Shown here in pieces: positions 23,527 to 31,519 of a stretch of 64,000 nucleotides of DNA. Source of the stretch: DASXHD01 sp036488725 (lineage in GTDB: Bacteria > Myxococcota_A > Polyangia > Polyangiales > Polyangiaceae); assembly GCA_036488725.1 (NCBI GenBank), contig DASXHD010000063.1:59967-123966 (forward strand), in the 5' to 3' direction. The notes under the pieces are model-generated. The model did not search any database and was not told the DNA's origin. It saw only the letters and a list, made by a program, of their open reading frames with translations. Made by a program: the position numbers and the translations under genes. The first letter of the stretch is position 1. Each line of letters begins with the position of its first letter.

Positions 23527-24420
23527 TCACCAGCCCATCGGCCACGCAGTTCGTGGTGACTCGCCCGCGCGCCGAATCCCGCGGGGCAAAGGTTCGCACT
23601 TTTCGCCGCGCAAAATCGCGCGGAGCGCGCGCGCGTCGAACGGCGCACGGACCCGAGCGTCGTTGTCGAAGTAAACGTAGACGTCGCGGCCCTCGGCGAG
23701 GTGCGGCTCGATGCGCGCCGCCCATTTGCCGAGCAGGCGTCGCGAGTAGCCGCTCGCGTAGAGCTCGGTCGCGCCGTGGAGGCGCACGTAGACGAAGCTC
23801 GCGGTCACGTCCTCGAACATCGGGTGAACGCCCGCGGTGTCGGCGACGCACATCGCGATGTCGTGCGCGCGGAGCAATCTGCAAAAGGCCGGGTGCGCGA
23901 AGCTCGGGTGCCGCGCTTCGACGGCGTAGCGGAGGGGGCGATTCTTTGCAGTTTGCAAGTAATCGCGGCCGGCGATGCGCTCGTCGTGTTGGCGCGCGAG
24001 CTTCAGCGCGTCGCGCGTGGTCTTCGGCAAGAGCTCGAGGAAAGCGGCGATGCGCGATTCGTCGAACGCGAGCTGCGGCGGGAGCTGCCAGAGGATCGGC
24101 CCGAGCGTCTCTTCGAACGCGAGCACGCCCGACGCGAAGAAGTTCGCGAGCGGCACGCGCACGTCGCCGAGCCGCTTCATGTGCGTGATGAAGCGGCTGC
24201 CTTTCACCGCGAAGAGAAAGCCCGGCGGCACCTCTTCGCGCCAGCGGAGCACCGCGGTCTTGTGGAGCAGCGAGTAGAACGAGCCGTTCACCTCGATGCT
24301 GTCGACGGAGCGGCTCGCATAAATGAGCTCGTCGGCTTGGCGCAGACCCTTCGGATAAAAAACGCCGCGCCACGGCGGGTAGCGCCAGCCCGAGATGCCG
24401 ATGCGCGCCGTGCCCTTCAT
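23527..24420 (-). CDS. DUF72 family protein
   Basis: 297 residues from ATG 24420, overlapping the stop of the DJ-1 gene (ATGA). TIM-barrel protein with ARIGISGWRYPPWRGVFYPK at the start, SIEVNGSFY, GFLFAVKGSRFITH, RYAVEARHPSF and VYVYFDNDA. This is the full DUF72 signature. The family is of unknown activity, although a nuclease or sugar-related role has been proposed. No signal. Confidence 0.9.
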   Translation of the reverse strand: MKGTARIGISGWRYPPWRGVFYPKGLRQADELIYASRSVDSIEVNGSFYSLLHKTAVLRWREEVPPGFLFAVKGSRFITHMKRLGDVRVPLANFFASGVLAFEETLGPILWQLPPQLAFDESRIAAFLELLPKTTRDALKLARQHDERIAGRDYLQTAKNRPLRYAVEARHPSFAHPAFCRLLRAHDIAMCVADTAGVHPMFEDVTASFVYVRLHGATELYASGYSRRLLGKWAARIEPHLAEGRDVYVYFDNDARVRAPFDARALRAILRGEKCEPLPRGIRRAGESPRTAWPMGW

Positions 24421-25004
24421 CCGTGCGGGTGCGCGTGGCCGTCGGCGCCCGCGCGGCGGCGCGCGTTCGGGCGCGCGAACTCGGCGACGATTTTTTCGTC
24501 GAACGCCGGCAAGTCGTCCGGCTTGCGGCTCGTGATGACGCCGTCGTCGACGACGCACTCTTGGTCGACCCAGCGCGCGCCGGCGTTGGTGAGGTCGGTC
24601 TTGAGTGATGGCCACGAGGTCATCTTTCGTCCGCGCACGCCGCCCGCTTCGAGGAGCGTCCACGGTCCGTGGCAGATGGCGCCGATGGGTTTGTGCTCGT
24701 CGAGGAAGTGCTTCACGAACGCGACCGCTTCGGGGATCTGCCGCAGCTTGTCCGGGTTCTGCACGCCGCCCGGCAAGACGAGCGCGTCGTACTCTTCGGG
24801 TTTGACGTTCTTCAGCTCGACGTCGACGGCGACCTCTTCACCCCAATCGGTGTGTTTCCAGCCTTTGATCCAGCCGCCGTTCGGCGAGACGACGTCGACT
24901 TGCGCGCCGGCCGCCTCGAGCGCGTGGAGCGGTTTCAGAAGCTCGTCCTCTTCGAAACCGTCGGTGGCGAGGATGGCGATTTTCTTTCCCTGCAACGTGG
25001 ACAT
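24417..25004 (-). CDS. DJ-1/PfpI family glyoxalase or protease-like protein
   Basis: 195 residues from ATG 25004. Glutamine amidotransferase-like fold with nucleophile Cys111-His112 in AICHGPW and Glu18 in DGFEEDEL. The class is called PfpI/YhbO; members deglycate or degrade methylglyoxal, or protect under stress. A His-rich end (ADGHAHPHG) is unusual. It is coupled to the DUF72 gene downstream. Confidence 0.9.
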   Translation of the reverse strand: MSTLQGKKIAILATDGFEEDELLKPLHALEAAGAQVDVVSPNGGWIKGWKHTDWGEEVAVDVELKNVKPEEYDALVLPGGVQNPDKLRQIPEAVAFVKHFLDEHKPIGAICHGPWTLLEAGGVRGRKMTSWPSLKTDLTNAGARWVDQECVVDDGVITSRKPDDLPAFDEKIVAEFARPNARRRAGADGHAHPHG

Positions 25005-25056
25005 GGGCGCTCCTTGGTTGGCTGGGAAAAATCTTGCAAGGAGGCGACCAATCAAA

Positions 25057-25548
25057 CTACTGAGCGACCTCGACGTCGACTCGTCGATCGCGCTGCATCG
25101 CGGGCTCGTCGGCACCGGTCGCGTCGAGCTCGCCGCGCGAGGTCGGCAGGATGCGCCCAGGCGAGACGCCGAGGCGAATCAAGAAATCGGCGGCGCTCTC
25201 GGCGCGGACGGCGCCGAGCGTCATGTTGTACTCGGGCTCGCCACGCGCGTCGGTGTGGCCGACGATGCGAACGGCTCGTCCGGCGAGCGGACCGGTGACC
25301 AAACATTTGGCGACTTGCGCGAGCAGATCTCGGCCCTGACCGTCGAGCGTCGTTCCGTCGAACGCGAACTCGGGCGCGCGATCGCCGATACGGACGGCGC
25401 AGCGGCGCACGATGTCACGCGAGACGCGCACGTCGCGCGACGACACCGGCGGGGCCGTGACCGCGGCCGCGGTGGTTTGCGTGCTCGGCACGACCGGCTG
25501 ACGCGCGCACGCGGCGCACGCTGCGACGAAAAAGACGAGATGGCGCAT
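25057..25548 (-). CDS. OmpA-like peptidoglycan-associated lipoprotein
   Basis: 163 residues. Lipoprotein signal (lipobox CAACA, around residues 11-14), a Thr/Ala-rich linker, then an OmpA C-terminal domain (about 55-160): VRIVGHTDARGEPEYNMTLG with VRAESAADFLIRLGV and a final RRVDVEV. The Asp and Arg that hold meso-diaminopimelate are present. It likely anchors the outer membrane to peptidoglycan, as Pal does. Confidence 0.9.
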   Translation of the reverse strand: MRHLVFFVAACAACARQPVVPSTQTTAAAVTAPPVSSRDVRVSRDIVRRCAVRIGDRAPEFAFDGTTLDGQGRDLLAQVAKCLVTGPLAGRAVRIVGHTDARGEPEYNMTLGAVRAESAADFLIRLGVSPGRILPTSRGELDATGADEPAMQRDRRVDVEVAQ

Positions 25549-25587
25549 GCGCTGACTGAAGCAGTGCGCGTGCCAGCTCGAACGTAT

Positions 25588-27651
25588 TCAGTGCGGCGGT
25601 TTGACGCCGACCGACGCGAAGACCGGCTCCGACGCGTAAAGGACCCCGCCGCGCATCGTCGAGACGACCTTCTCCACGTCCGAGATTTTCGCGAGCGGGT
25701 CGCCATCGACGACGACGAGGTCGGCGACTTTGCCCGGCGCGATCGAGCCGGTCTTCTTGTCGACCTTCATCGCGCGTGCCGCGTCGATCGTATCCATCTT
25801 GAGCGTGTCGGCCGGCGAGATCCCCGCGCGCACGAAGAGCTGGAGCTCGTGATCGAGCATGACGCCCGCCATCGAATCGGTGCCGGCGACCTCGGGCACG
25901 TGCGCGTCATGGAGGAGCTTCACCATCTCGAGACACTTTTCGTACGACGCGCGGTACGTCTTCAATTTGTCGCCGTCGAGCGGGAGGCCCCCGAGCAAAA
26001 ACTGTCGCTGCGTTTGCACGGGCAAGCGCGCCATCATCCACTCGAGGCCGGGGATGATCTTTCCCTGCTCGGAGACGAGCAAATATTCGAACGCGTCGAG
26101 CGTCGGCGTGATGACCGTGTCGTGCGATTTCAGGAGCGCGACGAAATCGGTCACCGGTTTGCTCTTCAAGTCGAAGCTCGCCGCCTTGTCGCCGACGAGC
26201 GTGAAGCGAAGCGGCGTCCGCGTGTCGCTCTCGTGGTCGGCGAAGAAATTCAGGAGCACCATGTTGATGTGCTCGATGCCGTCGTAGCCGGCGCGCACCG
26301 CTTCGTTGGCGAGCATGTGCACCGGGATGTGGCCGGTCACGAGCATGCCGCGGGCGTGCGCTTCCTTCGCGAGGATCGGCACGAGCTCGGGCTTCACCGA
26401 GTTGTAGATCTTGATGCCTTCGTAGTGACGCTTCGCGTAGAAGTCGACGGCCGCGCGCGCCTCGGCTTCGTTCTCGGCAGTGATTTTGCTCGACGCGGCG
26501 AGCGGGCCGCGTCCTTCGATGAATCCCATGCGAAGCACGTGCGGGCCGATCGCGGTGCCGTCGTCGAAGCGCGCTTTCCAGTCGTCGAGATCGTCGGGGT
26601 CATTTCCGACGTCGCGCGCAGTCGTCACGCCCGACGCGATGTCGAGCGCGCCCGAGTCCTCGTCGAGGTGCGAGTGCATGTCCCAGAGGCCGGGCAAGAG
26701 CGCTTTGCCGCCGAGGTCGATCGTCTCCGCGCCCGCCGGGACGCGCGCCGACGCGGCAGGTCCCACCGATTTGATGAGACCGTTCACGACGACGACCGTT
26801 TGATCGTCGAGCCATCGGCCGTGCTCGACGTCGAGGACGCGCGCGTGCGTGAACGCGAGGCCCGCCGCCGGCGCAGGGTGCGCGAGCGATTGCGCGAGAC
26901 GCTTGTCCCGCGCGCGCCCGATTTCTTTTTGTTTCGCGATGAGCGGCTCGATCGCGCTCTCCCACCCTTCGGGCACGACCGACCACCACGACGACACGAC
27001 CCCGAACCACGACCCGTCCTCGTTCATCCAGACATGCGTCGGTAAAAGATCGAGGCCGGTGATCGCGTAGCCGACGACCTTTCGCTTCTCGCCGCTCGCG
27101 CTCGTCACCTCGGTCTCGGCCGTCCTCTCGATTTTCGCTTCGCCGCTCGGGAGGAGCTTCATGCTGCCGCCGGCGCGGAGGAGCGCCTGCGCGAGCCAGC
27201 CGATCGCGTCGGGCAGATCGCAGACCGGGAGGAAAAATGCCGACCCCGAAACGGTCGCGTGGCCGTCTTCCTCGCGGCTCTTCCATGTGGCGGTATCGCC
27301 GGTGCGCGTGAAGCGTTCGTCGACCGGCGTGCGCATTTCGTGGTGGCCGGTCGCGACGAGCGAGGCGATGGTGCCGTCGGGACCGAGCGTGATGCTGGCG
27401 TCGGTGTGCGGGCCGCGTCCGTTTTGGAGGACGTCGAGGGCGACGGTGATGGTGCCGTCCGGGGCGACGGTCGTGACGTTCGTGCCCGACTTGCGCGTGA
27501 GCGAGACCACGACGCGTTTGGTGACGACGGGTTTCGCGGCGACGGGCGGCGCGACCGAAGCCGTCGCCGTGGGCGCGACGTGCGTCGTCGCGTCGTTCGA
27601 AGCGCCGCCGCACGCGACGACGAGCGCGATCAATAGGGGCGAGCTGCGCAT
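25588..27651 (-). CDS. amidohydrolase lipoprotein
   Basis: 687 residues from ATG 27651, which directly precedes a lipoprotein signal (IALVVACGG). The first 250 residues form a beta-rich domain seen in exported amidohydrolases. The catalytic TIM barrel begins at about 290 (GGKALLPGLWDMHSHLDEDS) with the HxH metal motif; GHIPVHM and PEVAGTDSM carry further ligands. The C-terminus is the usual beta-sandwich (TGSIAPGKVADLVVVDGDPL). Substrate may be a peptide, imide or ring amide; unknown. Confidence 0.9.
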   Translation of the reverse strand: MRSSPLLIALVVACGGASNDATTHVAPTATASVAPPVAAKPVVTKRVVVSLTRKSGTNVTTVAPDGTITVALDVLQNGRGPHTDASITLGPDGTIASLVATGHHEMRTPVDERFTRTGDTATWKSREEDGHATVSGSAFFLPVCDLPDAIGWLAQALLRAGGSMKLLPSGEAKIERTAETEVTSASGEKRKVVGYAITGLDLLPTHVWMNEDGSWFGVVSSWWSVVPEGWESAIEPLIAKQKEIGRARDKRLAQSLAHPAPAAGLAFTHARVLDVEHGRWLDDQTVVVVNGLIKSVGPAASARVPAGAETIDLGGKALLPGLWDMHSHLDEDSGALDIASGVTTARDVGNDPDDLDDWKARFDDGTAIGPHVLRMGFIEGRGPLAASSKITAENEAEARAAVDFYAKRHYEGIKIYNSVKPELVPILAKEAHARGMLVTGHIPVHMLANEAVRAGYDGIEHINMVLLNFFADHESDTRTPLRFTLVGDKAASFDLKSKPVTDFVALLKSHDTVITPTLDAFEYLLVSEQGKIIPGLEWMMARLPVQTQRQFLLGGLPLDGDKLKTYRASYEKCLEMVKLLHDAHVPEVAGTDSMAGVMLDHELQLFVRAGISPADTLKMDTIDAARAMKVDKKTGSIAPGKVADLVVVDGDPLAKISDVEKVVSTMRGGVLYASEPVFASVGVKPPH

Positions 27652-27673
27652 GGCGCGCAGCATACTCTGCAAC

Positions 27674-28159
27674 TCAGCGAACGAGGCCCACGACGACGTC
27701 GTCTTCGACATCGAGGACGCCCGGGAAATTGCGGGCTTTCGCGTCGATGTCGTCGCGCTCGCGCGCGGTCGGGACCGCGCCGGTCAAGAGCACGCGGCGC
27801 CCACGCGTCACGATGCGAACGTGCTTGGCCGCGTCGGAGAGCGAGTCGTCGTCGAGCACCGCGGAGCGAATGCGCGCGGTGATGTGGATGTCGGCGCGGT
27901 CGCCGCTCTGCACGACCACGCGCGATTGAACCGTGTTGCTCGGCGGAAGCGGCGTCGGACCTCCGAGCTCGGGGAGCGGCTGGATGCCCTCGCCCGGACG
28001 CTGGCCCATCGTCGGCGGCGGCGACGGCGGCGGCAGCGGCGCGCGACCGTTCGTGCGCGCCTCCATCTTTGCCGCAGTGGTCGTCGTGGCGTTCGTCGAC
28101 ACGTGAGTCCCGCACGCCATCGCGGCGGATGCGAGGAGGCAGAGCATCGTGCGTTTCAT
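27674..28159 (-). CDS. BON domain lipoprotein
   Basis: 161 residues from ATG 28159. Lipoprotein signal (AAMACG), a Thr/Pro-rich linker to about residue 85, then one BON domain (about 90-160): DIHITARIRSAVLDDDSLSD, VRIVTRGRRVLLTGAVPTAR and GVLDVEDDVVV. BON domains bind phospholipid and are typical of periplasmic envelope-maintenance proteins such as OsmY. Confidence 0.88.
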   Translation of the reverse strand: MKRTMLCLLASAAMACGTHVSTNATTTTAAKMEARTNGRAPLPPPSPPPTMGQRPGEGIQPLPELGGPTPLPPSNTVQSRVVVQSGDRADIHITARIRSAVLDDDSLSDAAKHVRIVTRGRRVLLTGAVPTARERDDIDAKARNFPGVLDVEDDVVVGLVR

Positions 28160-28207
28160 GCCCGAGGCGGTTGCATGCCGTGGGCCACCTCGCGATATGC
28201 TCGAGCC

Positions 28208-28486
28208 ATGAAGCGCCACCTGCGAAACCTCCTCGCGTTCTGCGTGCTCGCCGTGAGCGTGTGGATGTCGTTCGACGGCGTCTTTTCGGACGACGGTCCG
28301 ATCCGCGCGCAGGCCGAGCAGGTCGCGTGCACGAAAAAGAAATGCGACGCCCAGCACGGCGTCACGAGCGAGTCGCGCTCGCCGTTCGGTCAGACGCTCG
28401 GCTTCACATGGGCCGACGCGACCATCAAGGTCCACTGCCACCGCGCGTACTACGTGTTCGGCGCCCGCGAGTGCGCGGTGGAATGA
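28208..28486 (+). CDS. small exported protein with paired cysteines
   Basis: 92 residues. An N-terminal signal or anchor helix (about 5-22) precedes a short domain with CTKKKCD and KVHCHRAYYVFGARECAVE, so probably two disulfides. Similar short proteins occur in myxobacteria, in my recollection. It is divergent from the BON gene 48 bases away. A run of Ts follows the stop at once (28493-28501), where the repeat island begins. Confidence 0.6.
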   Translation: MKRHLRNLLAFCVLAVSVWMSFDGVFSDDGPIRAQAEQVACTKKKCDAQHGVTSESRSPFGQTLGFTWADATIKVHCHRAYYVFGARECAVE

Positions 28487-28890
28487 ATCTTTGATTTTTT
28501 TGGGCAGCCTGGGGCTGAAGCTGCAGGCAGATTTGGGCAGCCTGGGGCTGAAGCCCCAGGCATGCGAAGAGATCAAAGCGGCGTTTGTGTCGGCACACCG
28601 CGCCGTCGCGAGAGCGGCGGTAAGCGCGCCTTACGGCGCGCTCAGAAATGCGCCCGTCCGACTCTGAGCCGTCCGAAGGACGGCTTGCTGCAGCTCTCTC
28701 CACGGCGCCGGCCAATCACAACCAAGCGACGCTGATCTGCTGCATGCCTGGGGCTTCAGCCCCAGGCTGCCCAGATCTCTTCTCTTCTCGCTTGCCGGCG
28801 GCTTCAGCCCCAGGCTGCCCAGATGCTCTTCTTTCTTCGCTGGCTTGCCGCTTCAGCCCCAGGCTGCCCAGATCGGATCGCGAGACAGAC
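28487..28890. repeat. gene-free palindromic repeat island
   Basis: The only gene-free stretch over 300 bases. It holds five copies of the 20-mer GGGCAGCCTGGGGCTGAAGC: two forward (28502-28521, 28535-28554) and three reversed (28753-28772, 28801-28820, 28850-28869), each next to an AGAT-like tail. Two copies extend into a perfect palindrome. A 31-base inverted repeat at 28535-28565 and 28742-28772 bounds a 176-base interior with two further hairpins. No open frame is convincing. The pattern is REP/BIME-like or a small MITE-like element. Confidence 0.85.
28535..28772. mobile_element. possible MITE-like element bounded by 31-base inverted repeats
   Basis: The ends are an exact 31-base inverted repeat (28535-28565 against 28742-28772). 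The interior holds hairpins AGCGCGCC/GGCGCGCT (28623-28642) and AGCCGTCC/GGACGGCT (28667-28685). Nothing inside encodes a transposase, so any movement would depend on a transposase elsewhere. Whether there is a target duplication cannot be told from one copy. A non-mobile REP cluster is equally possible. Confidence 0.4.
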
Positions 28891-29979
28891 TCACGCTGCT
28901 TTTCGATCCGCGCCCTCCGTGCGCAGCTTCGGGAGGGCGTCGGGGTAATTCTTCAAGACGAACGCGATGAGCTTCTCGCGCATTTCGTTTTTGAGGCTCC
29001 CGAGGTCGTCGGCGTTCTTCGCGCTGACGAGCGCTTGCACGGTCATCGTTCGTTCGCCGGCGTCGGTGACGTCGAAGCCGCTCGAGAGCTTGTCCCAGAG
29101 CTTCGACGCGTCGAGGATGCGCTTCGCTTCGGCGCGGAGCGCGTCGACCGGCACCGTGTAATCGAGCTTGAGCTGCACCGTGCCGAGGAGACGTGTGTCG
29201 CCGCGCGTCCAATTCTGAAACGGCTTGTCGATGAAGTACTGCACCGGCAAGACGAGCCGGCGATAGTCCCAGATGCGCAGGACGACGTAGGTGAGCGAGA
29301 TCTCCTCGACCGTTCCCGACTCGCCCTCGACGACGACCGTGTCGCCGACGCGGATGGGTTGCGCGACCGCGATTTGGACGCCGGCGAGCAGCGTCGCGAG
29401 CGTCTTCTGCGCAGCGAACCCGATGACGATGCCCGCGACGCCCGCTGACGCGAGCAGGCCGGTGCCGATGTTTCGCACGGTGTCGAACGTCATCAGCGCG
29501 AAGCCGACCGTGACGAGCACGATGACGAAGCTCCCGATGTTGCGAAACGCGCGAAGCTGCGTGTAGCGCGCGCGTGTGCGAACGGTGTTGTCCTTCTTGA
29601 AGTCGTAGCGCTGCGCGACCCAGCCTTCGCCGACGAGCAGCGCGCGAAACGCGAGCCAGCCCGACGAGACGACGATCGCGAGCAAGACGACGTGCTCGAA
29701 CGGGCGGCTCCGCAGCGGCAGCCACGGAAGAACGAGCGCGACCGCGACCGACGGCAAGAGCAACCGCAGCGGGCTCGGCATGTGACGCGCGACGAGATCG
29801 TCGGCGAGCTTGTCGGTCTTGCGCGCCCAGCGCTTCGTGCTTCGCAAGAGCACCCACGCGACGAACCGGCCGAAGACGAACGCGGCCGCGGCGAGACCGA
29901 CCGACCACGCCGCGTCCTCGAGCGACATGGCCGTGATGCCGGCGGCTGCGGTGCGAATCTGCTCGGGAAGGAATGTCAT
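28891..29979 (-). CDS. MscS family mechanosensitive channel
   Basis: 362 residues from ATG 29979. Four membrane helices; the pore helix region is GLLASAGVAGIVIGFAAQKT followed by LATLLAGVQIA, with Gly/Ala packing as in MscS TM3. The beta domain follows (RVGDTVVVEGESGTVEEISL, then VLPVQYFIDKPFQNWTRG). The C-terminal alpha/beta domain is present. It releases solutes on hypo-osmotic shock. It ends just beyond the repeat island. Confidence 0.93.
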   Translation of the reverse strand: MTFLPEQIRTAAAGITAMSLEDAAWSVGLAAAAFVFGRFVAWVLLRSTKRWARKTDKLADDLVARHMPSPLRLLLPSVAVALVLPWLPLRSRPFEHVVLLAIVVSSGWLAFRALLVGEGWVAQRYDFKKDNTVRTRARYTQLRAFRNIGSFVIVLVTVGFALMTFDTVRNIGTGLLASAGVAGIVIGFAAQKTLATLLAGVQIAVAQPIRVGDTVVVEGESGTVEEISLTYVVLRIWDYRRLVLPVQYFIDKPFQNWTRGDTRLLGTVQLKLDYTVPVDALRAEAKRILDASKLWDKLSSGFDVTDAGERTMTVQALVSAKNADDLGSLKNEMREKLIAFVLKNYPDALPKLRTEGADRKAA

Positions 29980-29990
29980 GGACGAACTAT

Positions 29991-30013
29991 AGGGCACGCG
30001 TCGCCCTTTTTTT
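29991..30013 (+). terminator. hairpin with T-run in the leader upstream of the SPW gene
   Basis: AGGGC/GCCCT with a 7-base loop is followed by seven Ts at 30007-30013, the form of an intrinsic terminator read on the plus strand. The stem is short (5 pairs). No plus-strand gene lies immediately before it, so it could end antisense transcripts of the MscS gene or act in the leader of the gene at 30160. Weak call. Confidence 0.3.
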
Positions 30014-30144
30014 CCCTGTGGCGCGCTTGCGAAACACGCGGCCCCAACGGCTGGAGGACGCCGAAATTTGCAGGCGAAATCAGCGGCCGCGGAGACCGCG
30101 CGCGGCATGCACGGTGCACGCATTTCACCGTAACCGCGCGAAGG

Positions 30145-30152
30145 AAAAGGAG
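30145..30152 (+). promoter_or_regulatory. strong ribosome binding site
   Basis: AAAAGGAG lies 7 bases upstream of ATG 30160, one of the best Shine-Dalgarno matches in this window. It fixes the start of the SPW-repeat gene against the longer in-frame opening from 29692. Confidence 0.75.
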
Positions 30153-30159
30153 ACGACTC

Positions 30160-30525
30160 ATGAACACGACAAACCCGGCCATGCACATGAGCAGCAACAA
30201 CATGGCTCGCGGATTCACGTTGCTGCTCGGTGTTTGGCTTTTCATCTCGGCATTCATCTGGCCGCACACGATGGCGCAGATGACCAACACCTGGATCTGC
30301 GGCGTCCTCGCCGTGATCTTCGCCGCCGTCGCGATGCGCGCGCCTCAAGCGCGCTACGTCAACACGATCCTCGCCATCTGGCTGTTCATCTCGGCGTTCG
30401 CGCTCGCTTCGGAGAGCATCGGCACCGTGTGGAACAACGTGATCGTCGCGATCGCGATCTTCGTGAGCTCGCTCGTCCCGAGCGACAACGAGGAGCCGCG
30501 CCTCATCCATCACCACGCGACCTGA
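30160..30525 (+). CDS. SPW repeat membrane protein
   Basis: 121 residues from ATG 30160. Four membrane helices in two repeats, each with the W-x-L/F-I-S-A-F motif (GVWLFISAFIWP and AIWLFISAFALA), the hallmark of SPW proteins; the usual Ser-Pro-Trp is shifted. A conserved TWNNVIV-like NNVIVAIAIF follows. The role is unknown, though the family is often stress-related. The C-terminal RLIHHHAT is His-rich. Confidence 0.88.
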   Translation: MNTTNPAMHMSSNNMARGFTLLLGVWLFISAFIWPHTMAQMTNTWICGVLAVIFAAVAMRAPQARYVNTILAIWLFISAFALASESIGTVWNNVIVAIAIFVSSLVPSDNEEPRLIHHHAT

Positions 30526-30544
30526 AGTGCGCTAAATTGAGGTC

Positions 30545-31519
30545 GTGGACCTCCAGCGGATGCTCGAGCGCTGCCGCCGCGATCAGTGGTCGGTGCGCGA
30601 CGTGGATCTGACGAAGCCGCCTCGTTCGCTCTCGGAGTCGGACGAGGCGGCGGTTTGTCAGCTCTTCACGGACATGTCCGTGATCGAGCGTCTCGCGGGC
30701 GCGCTCTTTCGCGAGCAGGCGCGCCGCACCGACGACCCGACGCTGCGCGCGATCTTCGAGACGTTCGTCGTCGACGAGGTCCGCCACGCGCAGATGGCGC
30801 AGATGCTCGCCGATCACTACGACCGGCGGAGCTTGCACGTCTATCGGCCGAGCCCCGCGCTCTCGCGCTTCTTCGATCACTTCGTCACCGCGGTGACCGA
30901 CCTCGACGACGACGTCGCCAACACGTACATCACGGCGGGCGAGCTCGTCCTCGACATCGCGCTGCTCCGTTCGATCAACGACTACGTCGACGACGACGCG
31001 AGCGCGCGGGCGATGCGCCTCATCAACCGCGACGAGTCGCGGCACATCGCGATCGATTACTACATGGTCGGCTACTACGCCTCGCCCGCGTGGAACGCGC
31101 GCCGCGCGAAACGCCCGAAAAAGACGGCGCGCGAGCACGCGCGCTCGGCGTGGACGTTCGCGAGCATGCTCTATTTCGGCCAGCCGTTTTTCCGCGACGT
31201 CTTCTTCGGCCCGATGGAGCGCATCGACCCGACCGGCTCGCGCATGCGCGAAGCGTTCAAACGTCTGCAGCTCCTCGGCGCCAAGCCCGCGACGATGAAC
31301 ACGTGGTTCGGCATGTTCATGCGCGCGCTCCAAGCGGGGTACAACGATCCCGTCGTCGGGAAATTCTTCGGCTCGGCGATCGGCCGCGTCGTCGGGGTCG
31401 GTGATTTCTTGCGCGTGCTCCACACCGACGAAGAGGGCGCGCGCGCGGCGGCGATGAGCTACGAAGATCTCGCCGACGAAGCGCTCGGCGTGAAAGAAGG
31501 GCGTTCGGGCTTCTCTTGA
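30545..31519 (+). CDS. ferritin-like diiron protein
   Basis: 324 residues from GTG 30545. The four-helix diiron pattern is complete: Glu48, Glu78-x-x-His81 (DEVRHAQ), Glu133, Glu164-x-x-His167 (DESRHIAIDYY). Spacing is like AurF/p-aminobenzoate N-oxygenase-type or other ferritin-like oxygenases. A Tyr-rich stretch follows the last ligand. The substrate is unknown. The stop overlaps the TTG start of the next gene (TTGA). Confidence 0.85.
   Translation: MDLQRMLERCRRDQWSVRDVDLTKPPRSLSESDEAAVCQLFTDMSVIERLAGALFREQARRTDDPTLRAIFETFVVDEVRHAQMAQMLADHYDRRSLHVYRPSPALSRFFDHFVTAVTDLDDDVANTYITAGELVLDIALLRSINDYVDDDASARAMRLINRDESRHIAIDYYMVGYYASPAWNARRAKRPKKTAREHARSAWTFASMLYFGQPFFRDVFFGPMERIDPTGSRMREAFKRLQLLGAKPATMNTWFGMFMRALQAGYNDPVVGKFFGSAIGRVVGVGDFLRVLHTDEEGARAAAMSYEDLADEALGVKEGRSGFS

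Noticed and set aside
23701..27045. A 1114-codon open frame on the plus strand
   Set aside because: Runs antisense through DUF72, DJ-1, OmpA and amidohydrolase genes that are all well supported; low-complexity Arg/Asp content.
28487..28890. CRISPR array
   Set aside because: Repeats occur in both orientations with unequal gaps and palindromic centres, and there are no cas genes.
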